In this document: positions 1-7,847 of the stretch, in pieces
How positions within the stretch are numbered: the stretch's first letter is position 1
Layout of the letters: each line of letters starts with the position of its first letter
Source of the DNA: Chitinophaga pinensis
GTDB taxonomy: Bacteria; Bacteroidota; Bacteroidia; Chitinophagales; Chitinophagaceae
Reading direction: 5' to 3'
Assembly (NCBI GenBank): GCA_945878115.1
Contig: CAMDVD010000027.1
Location: 1-47,388 of the forward strand
Length of the DNA: 47,388 nucleotides
Notes under the pieces: model-generated
Database searches by the model: none
Told to the model about the DNA's origin: nothing
What the model saw: only the letters and a program-made list of their open reading frames with translations
Program-made: the position numbers and the translations under genes

Positions 1-2
1 GA

Positions 3-2033
3 AAATTATTTGCTGACATTGACTTATCTGATAATAACCTTTTTGAATATTATGGAATTCAGTTAACTAAAGGTGACTGCGAAAAAGCAATTGACCAACT
101 TTCAAACACTGAGCTCAAAGAATTTTATTTTTATTTAGCATCTAACATAAATTTTAATACCTTTTTAGCAAATGGCAATGATCAAGTCTTTACAAATTTC
201 AAGCAAGACTTTATATTTAAATTACCAGAATTTGTAAAATTCGTAAGCCCCTATTTTACCCAAAAATTTGACAAGGCGCTATTGCACGCTTATGAAAACA
301 AAAATGTAGACCTTACCAAATCAATATTAAAAGCTACATTTTTAATATTTCAAAGCGATATAAACCTTGCTTATAAAAGCGTTTCAAATTACATACAAAA
401 CGACATCACAAAAATAACAGAAATCAAGAACGACATCAAAAATGAGGATGGTATTTACAACGAAAATAATCTTAATGCAGTTGTTTATTTAGTCATGGAT
501 TTTTTCCCCAGTGAAATTATTAATTGTTTACCAAATTATTTTCAAAGCCAAATTCTCAAAATTGCGAATGAAATAAATTATTTGGGTGTAGCTATTTGGG
601 AGAACTTCGATAATACACAAGTTTGCAAGGATTTGTCAGAACATATATTGTCCTTAAATATTAGTGGATTAGATAGACCGACATTCGAAGCCAATTACGA
701 GATCGCGAATAGAAAAAATCAAGAAAGAATTGAACAAGAAAGAAACGCACCCATTTTAAAAAAATACGCTGGGTTCGTTCTAGAAGCTAAATCAAAAATT
801 AAAAAGATTGAAACCAGAATTATTACACCAACAACTTTATTAAGTTGGGTAAATTCAACAATTTCAATTCATGATATAAACAAGTTACCCATTGTATTTG
901 ATGAAGTAAAGAACCAAGTTGCTTTATCACTAAAATCATTGTCTGTGGAGGTCTGGAATACTTTCTCTAGTATTGATATTTCCATTGACTTAATTGACAA
1001 AGCTAATAGCATCATTGGGTTAAAGTCTGATATAAAAGAAAATATACAAACCGCTAAAACAAAACTATTAGAAATAAAATCTAAAATAGATAAATCAAGT
1101 TTAGTCGCAAGAAAAAACAACATAGCCAAAGAACCAACTAAAATACAAAAAGAAATATCAGATGAAGTAGATATAATAAAAGAAGGCGACCCATTAGAAG
1201 AAGAACAAGACATAAGGGGTTACTTAAGTAATATGGGATATAAAAAAGAAGATATTGATACTTACTTTGATAGCCTTAAAAATGAAGAACCTAAAATAGA
1301 AGATGAGAAATACACAGGAATAACGAATGATGATTTGAATTGGGATATGCTTATTTATTTTTTCGCAGCTTGTTTTGTAGGCGTCATATGTTTAATAGTT
1401 TGGGCAAATCGAAATGATATTCCAAGGACTCCTCTACCGAATACAACTGGAAGTCATACTCCAATTATTGCATCAAATGAAAATTCATCAACTACAAGTA
1501 ATGCAACACCTACAATAAATGAAAACACCTCAACAGCAAATAATGCAACACCCTCAACAACTACAGTATTTCCACTAACAGTTGAAAGTCCATATAAAGA
1601 CAACCAATTAGAAGATGGAGCATCTCCTTTAACAGGCTGTTTTGGAAGAGGAATTTATAATGGTAATGCAACATTGACTATTAAAAATGGTGGCAACTCA
1701 GAAGCAATCATTTGTCTATTCAGTATAACGGAAGATAGAACAATTAGAAATGAGTATGTACAAAAAAATTCAACTTTTACAATGAATAACATAGAACAAG
1801 GCGAATACAAAATTAGAGTTCTTTATGGAAACGACTGGAATCCAAATTTAGAAAATAGTTGTGGTACAAAAGGGAATTTTGAATCAAACGTACATTTTTC
1901 TGAATTTGACGGTACAGAATTTTTTGAAGATAGTGAAAGTGGTTATACAAAAGCAACTATTACACTTTATACCATTGAAGGCGGTAACGCGTCCTCATCA
2001 GCTATTGATCAAACTAAATTTTTTAAAAAATAA
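3..2033 (+). CDS. Single-pass membrane protein of unknown function, 5' end outside the window
   Basis: The reading frame is open from base 3 to the stop at 2033 (676 visible residues), so the gene starts upstream of the window; the TTG at 282 is probably not its start. The first ~440 residues are mostly helical, charged and unrecognised, with a Glu/Lys-rich stretch around nt 700-820. One strong transmembrane segment lies at nt 1341-1415 (starting WDMLIYFFAACF). A low-complexity Asn/Ser/Thr linker with two near-repeats follows (nt ~1450-1570), then a ~140-residue domain with beta-rich pattern (ATLTIKNGG, YKIRVLYGNDWNP, ATITLYTIEGG). This suggests a cytoplasmic helical part and an extracytoplasmic C-terminal domain, or the reverse. 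The stop is 4 bp before the GrpE-like gene, with the Hsp70 gene next, so the three are almost certainly one operon. A J-domain could lie in the missing N-terminus, but that is speculation. Confidence 0.85.
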   Translation, partial: KLFADIDLSDNNLFEYYGIQLTKGDCEKAIDQLSNTELKEFYFYLASNINFNTFLANGNDQVFTNFKQDFIFKLPEFVKFVSPYFTQKFDKALLHAYENKNVDLTKSILKATFLIFQSDINLAYKSVSNYIQNDITKITEIKNDIKNEDGIYNENNLNAVVYLVMDFFPSEIINCLPNYFQSQILKIANEINYLGVAIWENFDNTQVCKDLSEHILSLNISGLDRPTFEANYEIANRKNQERIEQERNAPILKKYAGFVLEAKSKIKKIETRIITPTTLLSWVNSTISIHDINKLPIVFDEVKNQVALSLKSLSVEVWNTFSSIDISIDLIDKANSIIGLKSDIKENIQTAKTKLLEIKSKIDKSSLVARKNNIAKEPTKIQKEISDEVDIIKEGDPLEEEQDIRGYLSNMGYKKEDIDTYFDSLKNEEPKIEDEKYTGITNDDLNWDMLIYFFAACFVGVICLIVWANRNDIPRTPLPNTTGSHTPIIASNENSSTTSNATPTINENTSTANNATPSTTTVFPLTVESPYKDNQLEDGASPLTGCFGRGIYNGNATLTIKNGGNSEAIICLFSITEDRTIRNEYVQKNSTFTMNNIEQGEYKIRVLYGNDWNPNLENSCGTKGNFESNVHFSEFDGTEFFEDSESGYTKATITLYTIEGGNASSSAIDQTKFFKK

Positions 2034-2037
2034 ACAC

Positions 2038-2424
2038 ATGCAAGAAATAAAAAAAATGACAATACGGCAAGACTATCTAGATTTTATGAATCAGATATTT
2101 GAAATAGAAAAAAAGGCACATAATTTAAAAGAAGAAAACTCGATTCAAAGAAATATTAATCGAATGAAAGGAATAATGGAAGAAGATTTTTTTAAAGGCA
2201 CCCCTATTATTGGTTTGTCATTTCACAATCCAATAGGAGAAACTTACACAGAAACAAGAACTGACTGTGAAGCAACTATTGCAGGTGCTAGTGTAGAAGA
2301 CCTTGAAATTATAGAAGTCTTAAAGCCGATTATATTTTATGCTTATCAAGATAATGACAAAATGATTAAAGTAATTGCACAGTCTGCGGTTGTAATTGTT
2401 CAATCAAAAAATATTAATCAATAA
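2038..2424 (+). CDS. Small GrpE-like protein, possible Hsp70 nucleotide exchange factor
   Basis: A 128-residue protein starting at the ATG at 2038, four bases after the upstream stop; ATG 2056 is an alternative. An open frame extends further upstream (to 1861) but overlaps the previous gene and is not expected to be translated. Residues ~1-55 are charged and helical (possible coiled coil). The second half resembles the GrpE beta domain: NPIGETYTETRTDCEA corresponds to the PLGEPFDPxxHEA region of GrpE, followed by LEIIEVLKPIIFY and a final strand AVVIVQ. GrpE releases ADP from Hsp70, and the gene directly precedes an Hsp70 gene, which supports the call. It is shorter than normal GrpE (about 170-200 residues) because the N-terminal helix is short. 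The homology is judged by eye. Confidence 0.6.
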   Translation: MQEIKKMTIRQDYLDFMNQIFEIEKKAHNLKEENSIQRNINRMKGIMEEDFFKGTPIIGLSFHNPIGETYTETRTDCEATIAGASVEDLEIIEVLKPIIFYAYQDNDKMIKVIAQSAVVIVQSKNINQ

Positions 2425-2442
2425 AAACTTAATCATAAAAAA

Positions 2443-4926
2443 ATGGAAAATACAATTAATTACGGTATTGATTTAGGTACAACCAATAGTGCCATTGCAA
2501 AATTTATTAAAGGTGAGGTAGTTATCTTTTCTAATCCACAGGATATGGGTTCTAGAACTCTACCCTCAATTGTTGGTTACAAAAAAGATAAAATACTTGT
2601 TGGAAAGCAAGCCAGAGTTTTTGCAGAACGAGAACCAGAAAATGTAAAGAGTGTTTTTAAAAGGAAGATGGGAACTGCAGAAAGTTTTCCTGTCAAATCC
2701 TTAAATCAATCCAAAACACCAATAGAATTATCTACAGAAATTTTAAAAGAATTAAAAACTTTTGTAAATAATGGGGATATTTTAGATGCAGTTGTAATAA
2801 CTATTCCAGCATCATTTGGCGTAATCCAATCTAATGCAACAAAGGAAGCTGGAGTACAAGCTGGATTTAAACAAGTTATTTTATTACAAGAGCCCATTGC
2901 TGCAAGTTTGGCTTATGCTAATATGAAAAAAGAAAAAGAAATGCAGGAGGGACAATGGTTAGTTTATGATTTAGGCGGCGGAACTTTTGATGTTGCCCTT
3001 ATCAAAATCAAAGACGGAGAAATGAAAGTTATTGACCACGAAGGCGACAACTTCTTAGGTGGTGCAGATTTTGATAGAATGATAATTGAGAAATTAATAA
3101 TTCCTAAACTTTCTAAGGAATATTATTTTTCTAATCTTGAAGATGCGATGAAAAGCACTTCAGGTAAGTATAATGCACTTTATTTAAGATTGTTAAGTAA
3201 AGTTGAAGATGCGAAAATTATTTTATCCGCTAAAAAATCAACAGAAATTGAGGTTCTTGGTTTTGAAGACGAAGAAGGCAGTAAAGTAGATTTAGAAATT
3301 ATAATAACACGTTCAGAGTTTAACGAATTCATTAAATCTGAAATAGATAGAACTATTGAAATGATAAAAAAAATCTTGACAAAAAATTCTCTTAAGCCAA
3401 CCGATTTGCAGTTCATTTTAATGGTGGGTGGTTCTACATATATTCCTTATTTACGCAGTCGTGTTGAAGAAGTGTTACAAATCCCCATCAACTGTGAAAT
3501 TGACCCAACCATAGCAGTAGCTACTGGAGCGGCCTATTTTGCTGCAACAAGAAAAAAAGAAATTATAATTGATAGTAAAGAGAAAAAGGAATATCAAATA
3601 TCAATTAATTACTCTTGTCCAGACACAAAAGATAAGGATGTATTATTTTCAGCAAGAATCTCAGGTGATATTGAAAATTTATCATACAGAATAACAAGGG
3701 CGGATGGTGGATATAATTCTGGGTTAAAAAAATTAACGAAATTTATTAATGAAGAATTGCCATTAATTAATGATGCTTTTAACTATTTTGCATTTTCTGT
3801 ATATGATGATAAAAATAATATAATCGAAACAGATTTAAATTCATTTGCAGTAAACAGCACATTTACAGTTATTGGTCAACCAATACCTGAAGATATTTGT
3901 TTAGAAGTTGATGATTATGAGAATCCTGGCCAAACCAAACTGGACTTGATTTTTCAGAAAAACACAATACTCCCAGCTAGAAGAACGGTTACTTACCCCC
4001 TTACTCGTGGAGTAATAAAAGGAAGTGATGAACACCTATTAATTATTAATGTTCTAGAAGGAACACACCTTTCCTTGCCAGAAGCAAATAAGTCCATTGG
4101 ATTTATGAGTATTACAGGCAATCAAGTAAAAAGAGATATAACAAAACGTTCTGACGTTGAGATAACAATCATTATGTCTGAATCAAGAGACTTAACTGTT
4201 TCTGCATATATCAATATGGCCGACCAAGAATTTAAAGAAATATTCAATCCCAAAGCAAGACATGTACCAATTACCTATTTAAAAGTAGAAGTTGAAGAAT
4301 TAGCTGATAAATTAGAAACAGAAATTCAAGAAGCCTCTATAAGCGAAGATTATGGGAAAGCAGCTTCTTTAACCAAATTGAAAAAAGAAATGGATATAGT
4401 TAGTCAAGAAACAGAAAGTTTAACTAATGACGATAGTACCGATAAACCATATCAATTAGAAGACAAAAAAAGAAAAATTGCTCAAGAAATATATTTAATC
4501 ACAAGTGACAAATATATTCAATTAGCAAAAGCTGAATACACAAAAATAAAAAGCAAATGTGCTATTTTAATTGACGAAAATGGGAATGACCACGAAAGAA
4601 AAACTTTTAATGATATTGTTGCACAAGAAAGCGCATTTTTCGCAACAAATAGTCCAATAAAAATTCAAGAAAAATCTGATGAATTAGATAATATCATTAT
4701 CAAAATAAATTGGAGAACACCGGAATTTTTAAAAGACGTTTTCCAATATTTAAAAAACAATCAATCTAGAATGAATGATGCAATTCAAGCTAAAAGTTTT
4801 ATTGATTCAGGTAATTTTCATATCGCTAGTGAAAACTGGTCAGGTTTAGCTGATATTAATAGAGGCTTGCTGAGTTTGTTATCAAATCGAACCGGAGATG
4901 AAAAAAAATATTTTCAAGGGATATAA
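2443..4926 (+). CDS. Divergent Hsp70 (DnaK-like) chaperone with an extra domain
   Basis: An 827-residue Hsp70-family ATPase. The nucleotide-binding domain (about 1-372) has the phosphate-1 motif YGIDLGTTNSAIA near the N-terminus, phosphate-2 DLGGGTFDVA at 176-185 and the adenosine motif VGGSTYIP at 328-335. Instead of passing straight to the substrate-binding domain there are about 130 unrecognised residues (~375-505). A recognisable SBD-beta-like segment follows (~505-610: ILPARRTVTYPL, INVLEGTHLSLPEANKSIG, DLTVSAYINM), then a ~200-residue charged helical C-terminus in place of the usual lid. DnaK is usually near 640 residues. The gene lies 18 bp after the GrpE-like gene and ends the operon. 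It is unlikely to be the housekeeping DnaK; a dedicated chaperone for a membrane or accessory process is inferred. Confidence 0.92.
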   Translation: MENTINYGIDLGTTNSAIAKFIKGEVVIFSNPQDMGSRTLPSIVGYKKDKILVGKQARVFAEREPENVKSVFKRKMGTAESFPVKSLNQSKTPIELSTEILKELKTFVNNGDILDAVVITIPASFGVIQSNATKEAGVQAGFKQVILLQEPIAASLAYANMKKEKEMQEGQWLVYDLGGGTFDVALIKIKDGEMKVIDHEGDNFLGGADFDRMIIEKLIIPKLSKEYYFSNLEDAMKSTSGKYNALYLRLLSKVEDAKIILSAKKSTEIEVLGFEDEEGSKVDLEIIITRSEFNEFIKSEIDRTIEMIKKILTKNSLKPTDLQFILMVGGSTYIPYLRSRVEEVLQIPINCEIDPTIAVATGAAYFAATRKKEIIIDSKEKKEYQISINYSCPDTKDKDVLFSARISGDIENLSYRITRADGGYNSGLKKLTKFINEELPLINDAFNYFAFSVYDDKNNIIETDLNSFAVNSTFTVIGQPIPEDICLEVDDYENPGQTKLDLIFQKNTILPARRTVTYPLTRGVIKGSDEHLLIINVLEGTHLSLPEANKSIGFMSITGNQVKRDITKRSDVEITIIMSESRDLTVSAYINMADQEFKEIFNPKARHVPITYLKVEVEELADKLETEIQEASISEDYGKAASLTKLKKEMDIVSQETESLTNDDSTDKPYQLEDKKRKIAQEIYLITSDKYIQLAKAEYTKIKSKCAILIDENGNDHERKTFNDIVAQESAFFATNSPIKIQEKSDELDNIIIKINWRTPEFLKDVFQYLKNNQSRMNDAIQAKSFIDSGNFHIASENWSGLADINRGLLSLLSNRTGDEKKYFQGI

Positions 4927-4960
4927 ATAAAAATAAAAATAACAAATGCAAATTCCCTCT

Positions 4961-4986
4961 GCTGGCGCGGGTTTGCAACCCGTGTC
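4961..4986. repeat. Dispersed palindromic repeat, copy 1
   Basis: GCTGGCGCGGGTTTGCAACC followed by CGTGTC. The core CGGGTT-TGC-AACCCG is a perfect inverted repeat. Related copies lie at 6091 and 6916. This copy sits between the convergent Hsp70 and SIMPL genes and has no T-run after it, so it is not an obvious terminator. Confidence 0.8.
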
Positions 4987-5039
4987 AAATAACATCCATT
5001 GAAAAAAAACGACCACTAACTAGAAAACCATACCCCTCC

Positions 5040-5798
5040 CTACTCTAATTCATATTGTAACCTCACCGTCACACGTGCAAATTTTTGTTTGTGGTAAATA
5101 TCATTATTACCGCCATAAGTATCTTCTTCAACCGTGCCTTCTCCGGTAATTTGAAACACACCCATATAGGCAGTTTTTAGTTTACCGAGATGACCATTGG
5201 CTGTTTCTACAATTTTTTCAGCACGCTCTTTTGCATCCTTCGTTGCTTTTTCTATCAGGTCACGTTTGAGGCTTGGCAAATCTGAATATTTATATTGTAT
5301 CGGATCTGGATTAAACTCTACTCCAGAATTAATTAATTCGGAAGTCTTATCCGTAACCTCTTCAATCCTTTTCATCAAATCCGGATTTTTTTTACTGGAA
5401 AGTGAAATGGTTTGCTTTGCAATATATCCATCAAACACTTGTTGTGTTTGTGTTCTGTTCTCACCTGATTCGGTGGTAATGCTACGGTAACTTTTTTCAA
5501 AGTTGACACCACTAAACGAAAATTCACTCTCCTTAAAGCCTTTCGACATAAAGAAGTTTTTTACTTTTTCTTTATCTGAATTAATGATTGCATAAGCTTC
5601 TTTGGCATCCATTGCTTTTGACGTGTAACTCCCAGAAAAGAAAATTTCATCTGAAGTAAATTCTTTGGTTCCCAAACCGATAGATGAAATAGTATCTAAG
5701 TTCGCATTGCGTTTTTTAAATGCATTGCCTAATAAGGCACCAGTGATAATGATAGCGAGCGCCAGTATGAGTGCTTTTAATATGGATTCTTTTGCCAT
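5040..5798 (-). CDS. SIMPL-domain (DUF541) protein, membrane anchored
   Basis: A 252-residue protein when started at the ATG at 5798 (MAKESILKALILALAIIITG), which gives one N-terminal membrane or signal segment followed by a small soluble domain, the usual form for the family. The frame is open to 5990, but the extra residues would add unusual hydrophobic segments, so the shorter start is preferred. The remainder fits SIMPL proteins: early FTSDEIFFSGSYTSKAMDAKEAY, a central region ending IQYKYSDLPSLKRDLIEKAT, then a Lys/Ala-rich helix (DAKERAEKIVETANGHLGKL) and a final strand FARVTVRLQYELE. The role of the family is poorly defined; oxidative-stress and envelope roles have been proposed. It is convergent with the Hsp70 gene, with dispersed repeats on both sides. 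Confidence 0.82.
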   Translation of the reverse strand: MAKESILKALILALAIIITGALLGNAFKKRNANLDTISSIGLGTKEFTSDEIFFSGSYTSKAMDAKEAYAIINSDKEKVKNFFMSKGFKESEFSFSGVNFEKSYRSITTESGENRTQTQQVFDGYIAKQTISLSSKKNPDLMKRIEEVTDKTSELINSGVEFNPDPIQYKYSDLPSLKRDLIEKATKDAKERAEKIVETANGHLGKLKTAYMGVFQITGEGTVEEDTYGGNNDIYHKQKFARVTVRLQYELE

Positions 5799-6090
5799 GA
5801 TAATTGGTATAAATGAAAAACCAAAAGTAATGACTAGGATGTTATCTACATCATAAATAATTGCCTGCATGAAATAATTAGTAGAAAAAAAATATTTCCA
5901 GTAAAAATTCTTCCCATTTACATGGATCAATTGATATCCAATAACAGAAGTAAGAAAATAAAATACGAACACGATGAACTGCAAATACAAAATGCCTTAT
6001 TTGCAGAAAACGCGTTAAGTGCAATTATACATAATTATATTTCCATTCAAGTTTAATCCGCTAGGAGGGTTAATGTACTCTAAACACATT

Positions 6091-6117
6091 GGCTTGCGCA
6101 GGTTTGCAACCAGTGTC
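6091..6117. repeat. Dispersed palindromic repeat, copy 2
   Basis: Contains GCGCAGGTTTGCAACCAGTG, closely matching the copies at 4961 and 6916. The core GGTT-TGC-AACC is palindromic. It lies in the 550-bp gap between the SIMPL gene and the mazEF-like pair. The rest of that gap shows only the inverted repeats and promoter box listed separately. Confidence 0.75.
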
Positions 6118-6203
6118 GTAGTAACCACAAAGTTTTCCAAGGTGTTGTAAATATGTTATACCGATGTGAAATAATAGATAGACCATCCATTATTCAATCT
6201 GCA

Positions 6204-6264
6204 TAATACCATCTAAAATTTTTAAAAAGCCCTTTGGTCTATTTTATAAATCAAGATGGTATTA
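6204..6264. repeat. Perfect 11-bp inverted repeat upstream of the toxin-antitoxin pair
   Basis: TAATACCATCT at 6204-6214 pairs perfectly with AGATGGTATTA at 6254-6264. A second pair is interleaved with it: AGACCA at 6180-6185 and TGGTCT at 6235-6240. The element ends about 60 bp before the promoter box of the antitoxin gene. It could be an operator, a structured RNA or a remnant of a mobile element; the sequence does not decide. Confidence 0.55.
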
Positions 6265-6324
6265 GTTGGTTTGATCCAAGTAAAAAATGGTCCAAGTTTT
6301 TTTACGGTATATACAATTAAGATA

Positions 6325-6332
6325 TACCTTTG
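6325..6332 (+). promoter_or_regulatory. Bacteroidota -7 box TACCTTTG for the mazEF-like operon
   Basis: TACCTTTG fits the Bacteroidota sigma factor -7 consensus TAnnTTTG and ends 16 bp before the antitoxin ATG at 6349. No clear -33 TTTG is seen at the usual distance. Confidence 0.5.
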
Positions 6333-6348
6333 ACGCAAAAGTAATTAC

Positions 6349-6579
6349 ATGAAAATTTTATCTTTAAAACTGGATGATAATATATTCAATGAAGCTGAAG
6401 AAATAACTGGAAAATTAAAATTGGCAAGAAACAGATACATTAACGAAGCGGTTAGTATTTATAATCGAGTAAATAGAAAAAGATTATTGAAAAGTCAACT
6501 GCAAAAAGAATCCAAATTAGTAGGCAAAGATTCCATGAACATACTTCATGAATTTGAAAAACTAATGGATGAAAATTAA
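6349..6579 (+). CDS. Antitoxin of a MazEF-type pair
   Basis: A 76-residue charged protein, ATG start, overlapping the following toxin gene by 11 bp. It opens with a short strand (ILSLKLDDNIFNEAEEI), then helices (KLARNRYINEAVSIYNRV), a pattern compatible with a ribbon-helix-helix DNA-binding fold. The basic middle and acidic C-terminus (NILHEFEKLMDEN) suit a toxin-binding tail. The identification rests mainly on its position and size; antitoxins of this kind usually repress their own operon. Confidence 0.75.
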   Translation: MKILSLKLDDNIFNEAEEITGKLKLARNRYINEAVSIYNRVNRKRLLKSQLQKESKLVGKDSMNILHEFEKLMDEN

Positions 6580-6904
6580 ACAATATGACATTTGGATTGC
6601 AGATTTAAATCCAAGTAGAGGCTCCGAACCTGGCAAAACAAGACCAGTAGTTATTGTTCAAACTGATTTACTGAATGATTCTCATTTATCAACTATTGTT
6701 TGCCCAGTAACCACTAATATTCAACCTGAAGTAGAATTACTTAGAGTTCATTTAAAGAAAACGCAACTGGACAAGTTAAGTGATATTCTAGTTGATCAAA
6801 TTAGGGCTATTGACAATAAGAGATTAATCAAAAAAGTAGGCAAATTAAATGAAGAACAAATTAAGATATTAAAAAGAAATATTGGAGTGATTTTGGATTT
6901 GTAA
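6569..6904 (+). CDS. MazF/PemK-family endoribonuclease toxin
   Basis: A 111-residue protein of typical MazF length. It has the family pattern: an N-terminal strand QYDIWIADLNPSRGSEPGKT, then RPVVIVQTDLLN, a STIVCPVTTN strand and LVDQIRAIDNKRL containing the conserved DQ-R segment. MazF toxins cleave RNA at short motifs and are neutralised by the cognate antitoxin. Its start at 6569 overlaps the antitoxin stop, as expected for coupled translation. A palindromic repeat copy follows at 6916. This is one of three toxin-antitoxin pairs in the window. Confidence 0.93.
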   Translation: MKIKQYDIWIADLNPSRGSEPGKTRPVVIVQTDLLNDSHLSTIVCPVTTNIQPEVELLRVHLKKTQLDKLSDILVDQIRAIDNKRLIKKVGKLNEEQIKILKRNIGVILDL

Positions 6905-6915
6905 TGTATTTCTAT

Positions 6916-6941
6916 GCTGGCGCAGGTTTGCAACCTTTGTC
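6916..6941. repeat. Dispersed palindromic repeat, copy 3
   Basis: GCTGGCGCAGGTTTGCAACC, nearly identical to the copy at 4961. The core AGGTT-TGC-AACCT is a perfect palindrome. It fills the 38-bp gap between the mazF-like stop and the convergent glycosyltransferase stop at 6943. Confidence 0.8.
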
Positions 6942-6942
6942 C

Positions 6943-7815
6943 TTATTTCCTCAACCTATAATTTTTATAATTCAAATCAATCTCGAATAATCTAAACAAA
7001 ATATCCTTGCAAAATTCTTTGAATGAAAATATTTTCTTACTAATATCAAATTCAAACTTCCAATTTTTTTGTTGAATCCGAGCTTGCATAATCTTGGGAT
7101 GTGTGCCTGTAAATAAACCTAGACTTTGAATTTGACCATAATCAAAATCTTCTCTTTTTTCTACATGCTCTTCTACCCAAGCATCGTTATGCCAATATTT
7201 ATTAAAATTTTCTTGCTTGCGTTGCATGGCTTTAGGCTCCTTCACCCAACCATAATGATAAACGTAGGCATCGATTAATTTTACATTCAGCTTTTCATTC
7301 TCATTTTTTCTAAAACCTTGCGCATCACGATAGGAATAAATGTTACGATTGTTTTTGATAATTCGTATTTCCTTTTTATACCATTTACTGGAATTGCCTA
7401 CGTAATCGTAAGAGCCATAAAAATGTAAATAGTGAAACAATAAACCATCGATATCTTGTTCCTCTTTATTGGCAAGCATCGCTTCTCGCATAACGGCATG
7501 ATATTTTTCATGAATCACTTCATCGCCTTGAATATAAATTGCCCAATCAGAATCCGCTGAAATGGCAGCGAAAGCTTTGTCTGTTTCTACAGCCAATACC
7601 CTTCCACCTTCACGAAGTGTTTCATCCCAAATGGTTTCAATGATTTTTATTTTAGGCGAATCAATGGATTGAATGAGTGCTAAAGTTCCATCTGCCGATT
7701 TACCAACTGCCACAATGCATTCATCGCACAAAGGCAAAATAGAATGTATGGCTTCTACAATCGGGTAATCATACTTTACGGCATCCTTTACAAACGTAAA
7801 CCCACTTACTTTCAT
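6943..7815 (-). CDS. Glycosyltransferase family 2 protein
   Basis: A 290-residue protein with the GT-A layout of family 2: an N-terminal strand-helix pair (VSGFTFVKDA, YPIVEAIHSILPLCDECIVAVG), SADGTLALI, and an acidic motif in WAIYIQGDE at about 110 that takes the place of the metal-binding DxD. No membrane segment is evident, so it is probably cytosolic, with a peripheral C-terminus rich in Phe and Lys. It likely transfers a sugar to a glycan or lipid acceptor; the substrate cannot be read. It is single or loosely linked to the SGNH-FadL pair upstream (32 bp). Confidence 0.88.
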   Translation of the reverse strand: MKVSGFTFVKDAVKYDYPIVEAIHSILPLCDECIVAVGKSADGTLALIQSIDSPKIKIIETIWDETLREGGRVLAVETDKAFAAISADSDWAIYIQGDEVIHEKYHAVMREAMLANKEEQDIDGLLFHYLHFYGSYDYVGNSSKWYKKEIRIIKNNRNIYSYRDAQGFRKNENEKLNVKLIDAYVYHYGWVKEPKAMQRKQENFNKYWHNDAWVEEHVEKREDFDYGQIQSLGLFTGTHPKIMQARIQQKNWKFEFDISKKIFSFKEFCKDILFRLFEIDLNYKNYRLRK

Positions 7816-7847
7816 GGACGCAATCTAAAACATTTATGTGACAAAAA

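Noticed and set aside
282..2033. TTG 282 as the start of the first gene
   Set aside because: The same frame is open to the left window edge without a stop, so the gene more likely begins upstream.
1861..2037. Extended N-terminus of the GrpE-like protein
   Set aside because: The extra part overlaps the end of the upstream gene in another frame, and ATG 2038 gives a compact product.
5799..5990. Extended N-terminus of the SIMPL protein
   Set aside because: It would add unusual hydrophobic segments before a normal anchor; ATG 5798 gives the usual family form.
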